NCBI RefSeq assembly: GCF_000768315.1 | Contig: NZ_AQQX01000001.1 | Coordinates: 682,001-746,000 of the forward strand | Length of the DNA stretch: 64,000 nt | Direction: 5' to 3' | From: Pseudooceanicola atlanticus | GTDB lineage: Bacteria > Pseudomonadota > Alphaproteobacteria > Rhodobacterales > Rhodobacteraceae | Part shown: piece after piece, positions 46,750 to 55,535 of the stretch | Position numbering within the stretch: position 1 is the stretch's first letter | Layout of the letters: each line of letters starts with the position of its first letter | Notes under the pieces: generated by a model | Databases searched by the model: none | Told to the model about the DNA's origin: nothing | The model's input: the letters and a program-made list of their open reading frames with translations, nothing else | Program-made: the position numbers and the translations under genes

Positions 46750-47513
46750 GCGCCCCGCTCACCCTGACGATCGAGAACCGGATCGCCACGATCACCTATA
46801 ACCGCCCCGAAAAGCTGAACGCGATGACGCCCGAAATGGCGCAGCTGATGTGGGATGCGGTGCACAGGATCAACGCCGATGATACGGCCCGGGCGGTGAT
46901 CCTGACCGGCACGGGCAAGGCGTTCTGCGCCGGTTCGGACATCTCGGATCTCGACCGGTACGCCACGCCCTGGGATTTCCGCAACCGCCCGGAATATTGC
47001 GACGCGCTCCGGGCGTTGCAGAAACCCTCCATCGCCGCGATCAACGGCTATGCCATGGGCGGCGGGCTGGAAATGGCGCTGTCGTGTGACATCCGCATCG
47101 CCGCCGACACCGCGAAACTCGCTGCGCCCGAGATCAAGCTGGGCTGGATCGGCGGCGGCGGCATGACCGCGCTGCTGGCCCACTCCATCGGCCCCTCGAA
47201 TGCGGCGCTGATGGTGATGACCGGCGATCCGATCCCCGCCGACAAGGCGCTCGCCTGGGGGCTGGTCTCGGAAGTCACGACGCCCGATGCGCTGATGACC
47301 CGCGCGACCGAGATCGCCGGCACCATCGCCAGCCGCGCCCCCGTCGCCGCCGAAACCGCGCGCCTGAACCTTCAGGCCGCCTATAACATGCCGCTGGAAA
47401 AGGCCGTCGCCTACGAGCGTGACCTGCAGGCCATCTGCTTTGCCACCGATGACGCCGCCGAGGGCCGCGCCGCCTTTGCCGAAAAGCGCGCCCCAGATTT
47501 CAAACGCCGCTAA
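46746..47513 (+). CDS. Enoyl-CoA hydratase/isomerase (crotonase) family protein
   Basis: A 255-residue crotonase. The oxyanion-hole segments are KAFCAGSDISDLD and GYAMGGGLEMALSCD. The two catalytic Glu of hydratases are both present, in GGGLEMAL and APEIKLGWIGGGGM, so hydration/dehydration of a CoA thioester is plausible. Its place after a CoA-transferase and a binding-protein-like gene, inside a carbohydrate operon, hints that a polyhydroxy-acyl-CoA is dehydrated. That is inference only. Confidence 0.9.
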   Translation: MSAPLTLTIENRIATITYNRPEKLNAMTPEMAQLMWDAVHRINADDTARAVILTGTGKAFCAGSDISDLDRYATPWDFRNRPEYCDALRALQKPSIAAINGYAMGGGLEMALSCDIRIAADTAKLAAPEIKLGWIGGGGMTALLAHSIGPSNAALMVMTGDPIPADKALAWGLVSEVTTPDALMTRATEIAGTIASRAPVAAETARLNLQAAYNMPLEKAVAYERDLQAICFATDDAAEGRAAFAEKRAPDFKRR

Positions 47514-47524
47514 GGACCCGGACC

Positions 47525-48673
47525 ATGACACCAATCGACGCTCCCGAAGGCCTCTGGCTGGGTCGGTGCTGGACCCCTGATGCGCAGGGCCCCGCCATCG
47601 TCACCCTGCGCGACGGCCAGCTGATCGACATCACCTCCACCACCGCGCCGACGGTCAGCCACGTGCTGGACCTGCCCGACCCCGCCGCCCATATCCGCGA
47701 CGCGCAGGGCACCCCCCTTGGCGACTTCGACACCATCGCCGCCAATGCCCCCGCGCCCGACCGGCTCCATCTGCTCGCGCCCTGCGACCTGCAGGCGGTC
47801 AAGGCCTGCGGCGTCACCTTCGCCCGGTCCATGGTCGAACGCGTGATCGAGGAAAAGGCCGCCGGCGACCCTGCCCGGGCCGAGGCGATCCGCGCCCGCG
47901 TCGGCCAGGTCATCGGCGACAGCCTGCGCAACCTCCGCGCCGGCTCCCCCGAGGCGGCCGAGGTCAAGCGCACCCTTCAGGCCGAAGGGCTGTGGTCGCA
48001 ATACCTCGAGGTCGGGATCGGCCCGGATGCCGAGGTGTTCACCAAGTGCCCGCCCATGGCCTCTGTCGGGACGGGGGCCGAGATCGGGCTGCACCCGGTC
48101 TCGACCTGGAACAACCCCGAACCCGAGATCGTGCTCGCCGTGTCCTCCACGAGGCGCATCCTGGGTGCGACCCTGGGCAATGACGTGAACCTGCGCGATG
48201 TCGAAGGCCGCTCGGCCCTGCTACTGGGCAAGGCCAAGGACAACAACGCCTCCTGCGCGATCGGGCCGATGATTCGGCTCTTCGACGGGAACTGGACGTT
48301 GGACGACGTGCGCCGGGCCGAGCTGACCCTGACGGTCGAAGGCACGGATGGCTACAGCCTGACCGGCCATTCCTCGATGTCCGAGATCAGCCGCGACCCC
48401 GAAGACCTGGTCGCCCAGACGCTGGGACGCCATCACCAGTATCCCGACGGGGTGGTGCTGTTCCTCGGCACGCTTTTCGCCCCGACCGAGGATCGCGACG
48501 TCCCGGGCGAGGGCTTCACCCACAAGACCGGCGATGTCGTCACGATCTCGGCCCCGGGCCTCGGCGCGCTGACCAACATTGTGCGCCTGTCGACCGAAGC
48601 GCCGGAATGGACCTTCGGCACCCGCGCCCTGATGGCCAACCTTGCCGCCCGCGGGCTGCTGGCCCCGGCCTGA
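47525..48673 (+). CDS. 2-keto-3-deoxy-pentonate dehydratase-like protein (XylX-like, FAH family)
   Basis: A 382-residue fumarylacetoacetate-hydrolase-fold protein. It matches the Caulobacter XylX pattern closely: LLAPCDLQAVKACGVTFARS, LWSQYLEVGIGPDAEVFTK, TWNNPEPEIVLAV (metal-binding Glu residues), GNDVNLRDVEGRSALLL and AKDNNASCAIGPMIRLFD. XylX-type enzymes dehydrate 2-keto-3-deoxy-xylonate to alpha-ketoglutarate semialdehyde in the Weimberg pathway. The next gene encodes the dehydrogenase for that product, which supports the assignment. The sugar of origin is not shown. Confidence 0.87.
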   Translation: MTPIDAPEGLWLGRCWTPDAQGPAIVTLRDGQLIDITSTTAPTVSHVLDLPDPAAHIRDAQGTPLGDFDTIAANAPAPDRLHLLAPCDLQAVKACGVTFARSMVERVIEEKAAGDPARAEAIRARVGQVIGDSLRNLRAGSPEAAEVKRTLQAEGLWSQYLEVGIGPDAEVFTKCPPMASVGTGAEIGLHPVSTWNNPEPEIVLAVSSTRRILGATLGNDVNLRDVEGRSALLLGKAKDNNASCAIGPMIRLFDGNWTLDDVRRAELTLTVEGTDGYSLTGHSSMSEISRDPEDLVAQTLGRHHQYPDGVVLFLGTLFAPTEDRDVPGEGFTHKTGDVVTISAPGLGALTNIVRLSTEAPEWTFGTRALMANLAARGLLAPA

Positions 48674-48718
48674 CCGACGCGCCTGACGCCCGCGACGCGG
48701 GATGAACAGCTGATGAAC

Positions 48719-48774
48719 GCCCCGTTTCGGGGCACCGACGTAATACCGACGTGATACCGACGCATTGCCGATGC
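48719..48774 (-). repeat. Hairpin plus four-unit tandem array with an 11-bp period
   Basis: A GCCCCG-TTT-CGGGGC hairpin (48719-48733) runs into four 11-bp units (48731-48774): GGCACCGACGT, AATACCGACGT, GATACCGACGC, ATTGCCGATGC. On the minus strand these match the RCGTCGGTATY units at 22174-22228. It lies in the 130-bp gap between the dehydratase and semialdehyde dehydrogenase genes. Confidence 0.85.
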
Positions 48775-48803
48775 CGGATCCGAGACCCGAAAGGACCCTA
48801 CAG

Positions 48804-50333
48804 ATGGACGGAACGAGCCCCGATTTCACCCCCCATGGCAAGCACCTGATCGCCGGAGACTGGGTCGCCGGAGAGACGCGATTCACCTCCGAGCCGGCCC
48901 ATGGCCCGGCGCATGACTATTCCGTCGGCACCCCCGACCTGGTGGACCGTGCTTGCCGCGCGGCCGAGGATGCGTTCTGGACCTACGGCTACACGACCCG
49001 CGAACAGCGCGCTGTTTTCCTTGGTAAAATCGCCGACGAGATCGAGGCGCGCGGCGCCGCCATCACCGCCATCGGTACCTCTGAGACCGGCCTGCCCGAG
49101 GCCCGGCTGGAAGGTGAACGCGGCCGCACCACGGGTCAGCTGCGGCTCTTTGCCAGCCATATCCGCAAGGGTGATTACCTCGACATCCGCCATGATCAGG
49201 CGCTGCCCGACCGCCAACCCCTTGCGCGGCCTGAACTTTTCATGATGCAGCGCCCCATCGGTCCGGTCGCGGTCTTCGGGGCCTCGAACTTCCCGCTGGC
49301 CTTTTCCACCGCCGGCGGCGACACCGCCGCGGCGCTGGCCGCAGGCTGCCCGGTCGTGGTGAAGGGCCATTCCGCCCATCCCGGCACCGGCGAAATCGTG
49401 GCCGAGGCCATCCATGCCGCCATCGTCGCCTGCGACATGCCCGCCGGTGTCTTCTCTCTGATCCAGGGCGGAAAACGCGATGTGGGTCAGGCACTTGTGC
49501 AGCATCCGCTGATCAAGGCCGTGGGCTTCACCGGCTCCCTCGGCGGGGGCAGGGCGTTGTTCGATCTCTGCGCGCAGCGCCCCGAACCGATCCCGTTCTT
49601 CGGGGAGCTCGGGTCAGTTAACCCGATGTTCATCCTCGAACAGGCATCCTCGGCCCGCGGGGAAGAGATCGGCACCGGCTGGGCCGGGTCGCTGACCATG
49701 GGTGCGGGCCAGTTCTGCACCAATCCCGGCATCGCCGTCGTGGCCAAGGGGGCTGCGGGCGATGCCTTCGTGAAATCCGCGGCGGCCGCCCTTCAGGACG
49801 TCGCCCCGCAGAAGATGCTGACCGACGGCATCGCCGCCGCCTACCGGGACGGAAAGGCCCGGTTCGACGCCCGCAACGCGGTGCGTCCGGTGCTGACGAC
49901 CGATCCCGAAGGCCGCATGGCCACGCCGAACCTGTACGAGACGGATGCCGAGAATTACCTTCGGGATCAATCTCTTGGAGAAGAGGTGTTCGGCCCGCTC
50001 GGCCTTGTTGTCCGCGTCTCGGACCGTGCGGAGATGGAGCATCTGGCCCGCGGCTTCGAAGGCCAGCTGACCGCCACGATCCAGATGGATGGGGGCGATG
50101 CCGAAGATGCGCGCCGCCTGTTGCCGATCCTCGAACGCAAGGCGGGCCGGCTGCTGGTCAACGGCTTCCCCACCGGTGTCGAGGTCGCGGATACGATGGT
50201 TCATGGCGGCCCTTACCCGGCCTCCACCAATTTCGGCGCGACCTCCGTCGGCACCCTGTCGATCCGCCGCTTCCTGCGGCCGGTCTGCTACCAGAACGTC
50301 CCGGCAGATGTCCTGCCGGGTGACTTGGCTTAA
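48804..50333 (+). CDS. Alpha-ketoglutarate semialdehyde (2,5-dioxovalerate) dehydrogenase
   Basis: A 509-residue NADP-type aldehyde dehydrogenase of the KGSADH-III type. RPIGPVAVFGASNFPLAFS holds the Asn-containing active-site region, VKGHSAHPGTGEI is the cofactor site, GFTGSLGGGRALFDL is the loop before the Glu, FFGELGSVNP contains the catalytic Glu, and GAGQFCTNPG contains the nucleophilic Cys. It oxidises alpha-ketoglutarate semialdehyde to 2-oxoglutarate, the last step of Weimberg-type pathways. The ATG at 48804 has AAAGGA upstream. The preceding gap carries the 11-bp-period array, so it may also have its own regulation. Confidence 0.93.
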   Translation: MDGTSPDFTPHGKHLIAGDWVAGETRFTSEPAHGPAHDYSVGTPDLVDRACRAAEDAFWTYGYTTREQRAVFLGKIADEIEARGAAITAIGTSETGLPEARLEGERGRTTGQLRLFASHIRKGDYLDIRHDQALPDRQPLARPELFMMQRPIGPVAVFGASNFPLAFSTAGGDTAAALAAGCPVVVKGHSAHPGTGEIVAEAIHAAIVACDMPAGVFSLIQGGKRDVGQALVQHPLIKAVGFTGSLGGGRALFDLCAQRPEPIPFFGELGSVNPMFILEQASSARGEEIGTGWAGSLTMGAGQFCTNPGIAVVAKGAAGDAFVKSAAAALQDVAPQKMLTDGIAAAYRDGKARFDARNAVRPVLTTDPEGRMATPNLYETDAENYLRDQSLGEEVFGPLGLVVRVSDRAEMEHLARGFEGQLTATIQMDGGDAEDARRLLPILERKAGRLLVNGFPTGVEVADTMVHGGPYPASTNFGATSVGTLSIRRFLRPVCYQNVPADVLPGDLA

Positions 50334-50546
50334 TTATCAATGTGATATGCCGAAATTCGGCCGACGCGCCGCACATGAATCTCCCGATCAGGCTGGCCCG
50401 TCCCTCACGGCGGGTCGGCCGTTTCTCATGCCTCCCACCCTGGGCAGGCCGGTCTCCTTCGGTATTTGCCCCTCTGGCGCATAGTCCTTTGATAAGAGAC
50501 CTCTGCATGATATTTTCCGACAGCATTTCAGTCTTTCGGATTTTAC

Positions 50547-51662
50547 ATGAGCCTTATCAGTACCCACTCGGTGGATCCCCGTCGCGCTCTCTGGCCTGTG
50601 GGCCTTACGATGCCCATGATCGTTCCCATGAGCCTTCTGGCGCTTGGCCTCGGAGCGCCAGCCTGGGCCATCGCGGTCGCGCCGCTTGTCCTGCTGTTCG
50701 GCGTCTGCACGGCCATTGACCACATCTTCGGTCGGGATCATCGCAATATCTCGCTCGAAGTGCTAATGGAGCTCGAGGGCGACCCGTATTACCGCCGCCT
50801 GCTGTTCATCGTGACCGGGCTCTTCGCACTTTCGATCATCCTGGCTTGCGGCCTGGCCGCTTCTGGTCTTTTCGGCCCGGGGCAGCTCATCGTGTTCGGC
50901 ATCGGCCTGGGCCTGATCCATGCTCCCCTCGTGCTTGTGGGGCACGAACTGGGGCATGCAAAATCCAAACGCGACCGGCGCGTGGCCCAGATTGCCCTCG
51001 GGCTGATCGGGTATGGCCATTTCTCGATCGAACACAATACGGGGCACCATGTTCACGTGGCCACGCCGCGCGATCCGGCCTCGGCCCGCTACGGCGAAAG
51101 CATCTACCGCTTCGCGCTGCGCGAAATTCCGGGCGTGTTCGTCGGCGCCTTGCGGGCAGAACGGGCGCGACTTGCGCGCAAGGGGCTGCCGTTCTGGCAC
51201 TGGCGGAACGCGATCGCGCAAAGCTGGGCGGTCACGGCGGCCATGGCCCTGGGCCTGACACTGGCCTTCGGCCCCGTCGCGCTCGGGGTCTACGTGCTGA
51301 TATGCGCGTCGGTCTGGTTCACCATCACCATGGCGAATTACACCGCGCATTACGGCATCGCCCGCCGCATGATCGACGGCAAGAGGGAGCCCTGCCGACC
51401 GGAGCATTCCTGGAACTCGAGCTTCTTCTTTTCCAACCTGCTGTTCTTCAACCTGCAACGTCATTCCGATCATCACACGAACGCGCAGAAGCCATTCCAG
51501 ACATTGGCGGATGTGGACGGCGCGCCAGAGCTGCCCTCGGGCTATCCCGGCGTCTTCGCTCTGATGCTGGTGCCGCCGCTGTGGTTCGCGGTCATCCACC
51601 CCATGCTGCTCAAGGCCGTGGATGGCGACGAAAGCCGGCTCAACACCGGGCGGCAACCCTGA
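50547..51662 (+). CDS. alkB: AlkB-type alkane 1-monooxygenase
   Basis: A 371-residue non-haem di-iron membrane hydroxylase. The histidine boxes are HELGH (133-137), EHNTGHH (162-168) and LQRHSDHH (303-310), plus the AlkB-specific NYTAHYG (264-270, usually NYxEHYG). About six hydrophobic helices precede and separate them. The boxes and HVATPRDPASARYGE identify it as AlkB rather than a fatty acid desaturase. The Glu-to-Ala change in the NYxEHYG motif is notable. No rubredoxin or rubredoxin reductase gene is adjacent. The start follows a TTTACATGAG context with no strong Shine-Dalgarno. Confidence 0.88.
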   Translation: MSLISTHSVDPRRALWPVGLTMPMIVPMSLLALGLGAPAWAIAVAPLVLLFGVCTAIDHIFGRDHRNISLEVLMELEGDPYYRRLLFIVTGLFALSIILACGLAASGLFGPGQLIVFGIGLGLIHAPLVLVGHELGHAKSKRDRRVAQIALGLIGYGHFSIEHNTGHHVHVATPRDPASARYGESIYRFALREIPGVFVGALRAERARLARKGLPFWHWRNAIAQSWAVTAAMALGLTLAFGPVALGVYVLICASVWFTITMANYTAHYGIARRMIDGKREPCRPEHSWNSSFFFSNLLFFNLQRHSDHHTNAQKPFQTLADVDGAPELPSGYPGVFALMLVPPLWFAVIHPMLLKAVDGDESRLNTGRQP

Positions 51663-52220
51663 CGCAGGTCGCTGAGCGCCTCTCTTGCCTGAACTGAGAC
51701 CGCTGTAGCTGTTCAGGCCATCGCGGTTGCCACGACCATATACCACTACGGATCGCGGCGAGGTGTCATCGGTCTTGCGTCTTGCGGTGTTCCGGGGCCC
51801 AAAGGGCAAAGTGCGCCTGTCCGTGCTGACCAACAGGCCGATCATCCCGTCTATCTGATTGATCAGAGCGCGTGCGCGCATTGGACGCCGCGGCCGCTCG
51901 TTTGGGGGCGGTGGCGCACACCCGGATCGACCTGAACGTTTGTGCTTGATACAAGTTACGTAACCTGAACCGATTGCGCCGTCATGATGATTTTTTCAGT
52001 CGATCAGGAACGGCGCCGTGTATATACAAAGCTTTTTGGTACCCCCCACCGATTTTTTGATGAATTCCGTAGACGCGGAGCATCAGGAACAACCCGCGAT
52101 GACGCAGCGGGTTACGTTATTCTCGCTCGGCGGTTCGACGGCACGTGAGCTCGGGTTGGTACCGAGCTCCGCACAAATACCAACACAGTCGGCGCACAAA
52201 GGCACAGCGATATCGAGTGG
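51663..52220. other. 558-bp region without a recognisable gene
   Basis: An 8-bp inverted repeat GCCTGAAC/GTTCAGGC (51687-51694 and 51711-51718) lies shortly after alkB and may end its transcript. The rest has lower GC and only short open frames with no recognisable protein. KpnI-, HindIII- and EcoRI-like words occur by chance near 52030-52065. It precedes a decayed RTX fragment and may be remnant DNA of the same insertion. Confidence 0.4.
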
Positions 52221-52690
52221 CCGACCGATGGGGATATCCTAGCCATTCTGGGCGCAGCTCTGGCCAACATGATTTTGCTGTAAGGATATCCACACGCCTT
52301 CCGACGGTTCCGGTCACGACACGCGGGACGGGGGCGCGGCGGGCGATCTGCTGAAGGAGCTAGGAGGGTGCGGATACTTTTGTCTTCGACCGCGCGCTCG
52401 GCGCGTCGAATGTTGACCGGATCATCGATTTCAACGTCGACACGGTGAATGAGGGCGACAGGTTATTGCTGAAAGACAGCGTGTTTGGCGGCATGACGGC
52501 CGGAGCGCTCGCGACTGCAGATTGCGTGACAGGCACGACGGCTGGCGACACGTCTGACCGGATCATTTTCGATCAGACCTCGGGGAGTATGTAGTGCGAA
52601 AGCGACGGCACCGGCGTAGCAACCTAAATCCTGGTCGCCACCTTCGAGCAGAACGCGATCGTGACTGCCGGGGATATCGAGATTTTCTGA
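52221..52690 (+). pseudogene. Decayed C-terminal fragment of an RTX-type calcium-binding protein
   Basis: From about 52370 the frame reads TFVFDRALGASNVDRIIDFN, then EGDRLLLKDSVFGGMTAG, then ILVATFEQNAIVTAGDIEIF and stop. This closely matches the C-terminus of the intact RTX protein on the other strand. Two in-frame stops, TAG in place of the Trp codon (about 52592) and TAA in place of a Lys codon (about 52628), disrupt it, and a one-base insertion near 52369 shifts the frame. Weaker similarity continues upstream (DGDILAILGAALANMIL against DGDPAIFNGIGNALDNTIV) with another stop. The N-terminal part is absent. Confidence 0.85.
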
Positions 52691-53210
52691 CGATCAGGTC
52701 CCAGACCCGGGTTGGTTTTTGCTCAGGCGGCGCAACTCACCCCTGTCGTTCGGACAAGGTCTGATCGCAGATCGAATGCCATGCGATTTCCGAAGTCGGG
52801 ACCGGATCGCGACCAAAGCAGACGGCCCGACCATCATCCTTGAGAAAGCTGTCCTTTGCTGCGTCGCCCTGTGCTGGAATGAATGGAAAGGTCAAAATAA
52901 TTCAGCCGGCGCAGACCCGAAAGTCCGACACCGGCTGATGACTAAATAGATTGCTATTGACGCCCACTCACAAACGCCGTGCAAATAATTTTTTAAATAT
53001 TCTCCACACTTACGCTTTGGGGATGGTTGGGCAGGTGTGGCTCGCAAGACAAGTGTTGCACATGGGGGCGAAGGGTAAAATGCGCATGATTGCCTCCGTA
53101 ATATTGCCTATAAGGATGTGCCGGCACCGCAGTTGCGCGCTGAGACGAATTGTGGAGACTCGGGCCCTGCGGTTGCGCCTCGGCTGGCCGGTGAAGAAAG
53201 GAAACAGGCC
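52691..53210. other. 520-bp region upstream of the sensor kinase without a recognisable gene
   Basis: It has a CAGCCGG/CCGGCTG stem (about 52902-52938), lower GC around 52950-53020 and the promoter and leader of the kinase gene. Short open frames here show no family pattern and no ribosome binding sites. Confidence 0.4.
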
Positions 53211-55535
53211 ATGCGGAACTCACTGGGGGCAATGCTCGCGATCGGATTGGCGGGGCTGCAATTCATTGCCGTTCTCGCCGTGGTCTTTTCTTCCTATGTC
53301 ACGTCCGAACGGGCCCTGCTGGACCATGCCCGCGACCTGCTGAGCGATATCGGCACCAACACGATTGAACATTCCCGCGGGTTCCTTGGACCGGCCCGCG
53401 GCGCGGCGGAATTGTCGGCGCGTCTGGCGCAGGATCGGGTGATTGCCAGCGACGTCCCCGAATTGCTGGAACGTCTTCTGTTTCAGCAATTGCAGTTGGC
53501 CCCGCAATTTTCCGGTCTCTATCACGGGACCGAGGATGGCAGCTTCGTCTACGTCATGCGCAGCGAATCGCCGGGGCCGTTCCGCACCAAGATCATCCGC
53601 AACGAGGGCGAAACCCGCACGGTGGAACTGATCTGGCGCGACAAGGATTTCAACGTGATCGAGCGGCGGATGGACCCGGACGATCCATATGACCCCCGCA
53701 CGCGGCCCTGGTACACGCTGGCGCGGGAACGGCTGACGACGGTCTGGACCGATCCCTATATCTTCTTCTCCTCCCAGAGGCCGGGGATCACTCTGGCCTC
53801 TCCGGTGCTTGGCGGGCCGGAGGCGATCCGCGGAATCGTCGGGGTCGACATCGAGATCAGCGAAATCTCTGACTTCCTGGCCCGGTTGAGGATCGGCGCC
53901 TCTGGCCGGGCGTTGATCATCCACAGCAATGGCGACGTGATCGCGCATCCGAACAAGGACTTGCTGAAAACGCAGGACGCGGACGGCACGTTGCGATTTG
54001 TCGATATCAGGCAATTCGAAGACCCGATTGCCAGGGCCGCCTTTGCCCATCTGATGGATAGCGGCACAGTTTCGGTCGAGGAAGAGACGCTGTCTCAATT
54101 CACCTATAACGGCGAAACCTATGTTTCGGTCGTCATGCCGCCGATCAATGAAAACCTGTCCTGGATCACTGCCGCCTACGCGCCTGAAAGCGATTTCACC
54201 GAGGTGATCAAGCAGAACCGCCTGGACAATATCTGGATCGCTGCGCTGGTGGCCGCCATCACCGGGCTGGCCGGTCTGGGGCTGGCCAATTACATCTACA
54301 AGCCCGTGCGCGCCTTTGCCGTCCGATCCGCGCTGATTTCGCAGGGAGAACTGGACCCGGCCGATCCCCTGCCGAAAACCTATGACGAATTGGAAAAGGC
54401 CAATAGCACCCTGATGCAGCAGATCGCGGCGCGGCGGGCGACGGAAATCGAATATGGCCGCACCTTCGAATTGTCCTCGCGCGGGATGGCCCAGATCGAC
54501 ACCGAGACAGGCCGCTTCCTGCGCGTGAACGAGAAATTCTCATCCATCACCGGCTATGATGCCGAGGCCCTGATGCAGATGGATTTCGGCGACCTGGCCC
54601 ATCCGGACGATCCGCTCTTCCTGCTCTTCGACACCGCGCAGCCCGAGGTCCCGCAGGAGATCAACCACGAACTGCGCTGCCTGCGCAGCGACGGAGAGGT
54701 GATCTGGGTCGCGGTCAACGCCATCATGATCTTCAACCACGACGGCAAGCCGCTGCATTACGTCCTCACGATGGAGGACATCACCCAGTCCAAGCAGACC
54801 GAGGACCAGATCGCGGAACTCAGCCGTGAATTGTCGAACCTGTCACGCGACAACACGATGGGGCAGGTCGCCGCCGGGCTGGCGCATGAATTGAACCAGC
54901 CCCTGACCGCGATCACGCAAAACGCGGATTCCGCGCTTTATTCGGTCGATCAACTGGGCAATCCCGACAAGGAATTGCGCAATACGCTCGAGGAAATCGC
55001 GGAACAATCCATGCGGGCGGGCGAGATCATCAAGGCCCTGCGCGCCTTCATTCGCCGCGACGAGGGTATCCGCAGCGATTTCGACCTGGCTGGCCTCGTC
55101 GAACAGACCCGGCACCTCGTCATTGCAGAGGCGCGGGCGGCCAATGTCTCGATCTCGGCGGATCTGGGGCGGTTGCCCCCGGTCCACGCCAATCGCCTTC
55201 AGATTGCGCAGGTGCTGGTCAATCTCATTCGCAATGCGATCGAGGCGCTGGCCTCGACGGATCAGGCGGATCGGCACGTGCACCTGACGGCGCATTGCCA
55301 GGACAACCAGATCCTGATGATCGTTTCGGACAATGGCCCGGGTGTTGACCCGAAGATTAATCTTTTTGCCGATTTCGAAACCACGAAACCCACTGGAATG
55401 GGATTGGGGCTTTCGATTTGTCAGTCAATCGTGCAAGCCAATGGAGGCCGCTTGTGGCATGAAAGTCGCGAGCCGCATGGCGCCCGTTTCTATTTCACCG
55501 TGGGCGTCGCAGAACCGGAAACCAGGGTTGCATGA
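53211..55535 (+). CDS. PAS-domain sensor histidine kinase with periplasmic Cache domain
   Basis: A 774-residue membrane sensor. It has a TM helix (about 6-28), an extracytoplasmic double-Cache region including DPRTRPWYTLA and GIVGVDIEISEISDFLARL, and a second TM helix (IWIAALVAAITGLAGLGLA). A PAS domain follows (FLRVNEKFSSITGYDAEAL, then YVLTMEDITQSK). The HisKA box is GLAHELNQPLTAI with the phospho-His, and the catalytic domain has N box LVNLIRNAIEAL, DNGPGV and GMGLGLSICQSIV. The class resembles FixL/DctB. The Cache domain suggests a small organic ligand. The ATG at 53211 has GAAGAAAGGAAA upstream. The stop overlaps the regulator start (ATGA). Confidence 0.92.
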   Translation: MRNSLGAMLAIGLAGLQFIAVLAVVFSSYVTSERALLDHARDLLSDIGTNTIEHSRGFLGPARGAAELSARLAQDRVIASDVPELLERLLFQQLQLAPQFSGLYHGTEDGSFVYVMRSESPGPFRTKIIRNEGETRTVELIWRDKDFNVIERRMDPDDPYDPRTRPWYTLARERLTTVWTDPYIFFSSQRPGITLASPVLGGPEAIRGIVGVDIEISEISDFLARLRIGASGRALIIHSNGDVIAHPNKDLLKTQDADGTLRFVDIRQFEDPIARAAFAHLMDSGTVSVEEETLSQFTYNGETYVSVVMPPINENLSWITAAYAPESDFTEVIKQNRLDNIWIAALVAAITGLAGLGLANYIYKPVRAFAVRSALISQGELDPADPLPKTYDELEKANSTLMQQIAARRATEIEYGRTFELSSRGMAQIDTETGRFLRVNEKFSSITGYDAEALMQMDFGDLAHPDDPLFLLFDTAQPEVPQEINHELRCLRSDGEVIWVAVNAIMIFNHDGKPLHYVLTMEDITQSKQTEDQIAELSRELSNLSRDNTMGQVAAGLAHELNQPLTAITQNADSALYSVDQLGNPDKELRNTLEEIAEQSMRAGEIIKALRAFIRRDEGIRSDFDLAGLVEQTRHLVIAEARAANVSISADLGRLPPVHANRLQIAQVLVNLIRNAIEALASTDQADRHVHLTAHCQDNQILMIVSDNGPGVDPKINLFADFETTKPTGMGLGLSICQSIVQANGGRLWHESREPHGARFYFTVGVAEPETRVA

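Noticed and set aside
51663-52220. Insertion sequence remnant in the accessory region
   Set aside because: I saw no transposase motif, terminal inverted repeats or target duplication. The 8-bp dyad near 51690 is better explained as an alkB transcript end.
52018-52242. Short open frame in the gap after alkB
   Set aside because: No ribosome binding site, no recognisable protein pattern, and it runs into the decayed RTX fragment.
52719-53343. Two short overlapping open frames before the sensor kinase
   Set aside because: Composition and lack of ribosome binding sites fit non-coding DNA. The second overlaps the well-supported kinase start.
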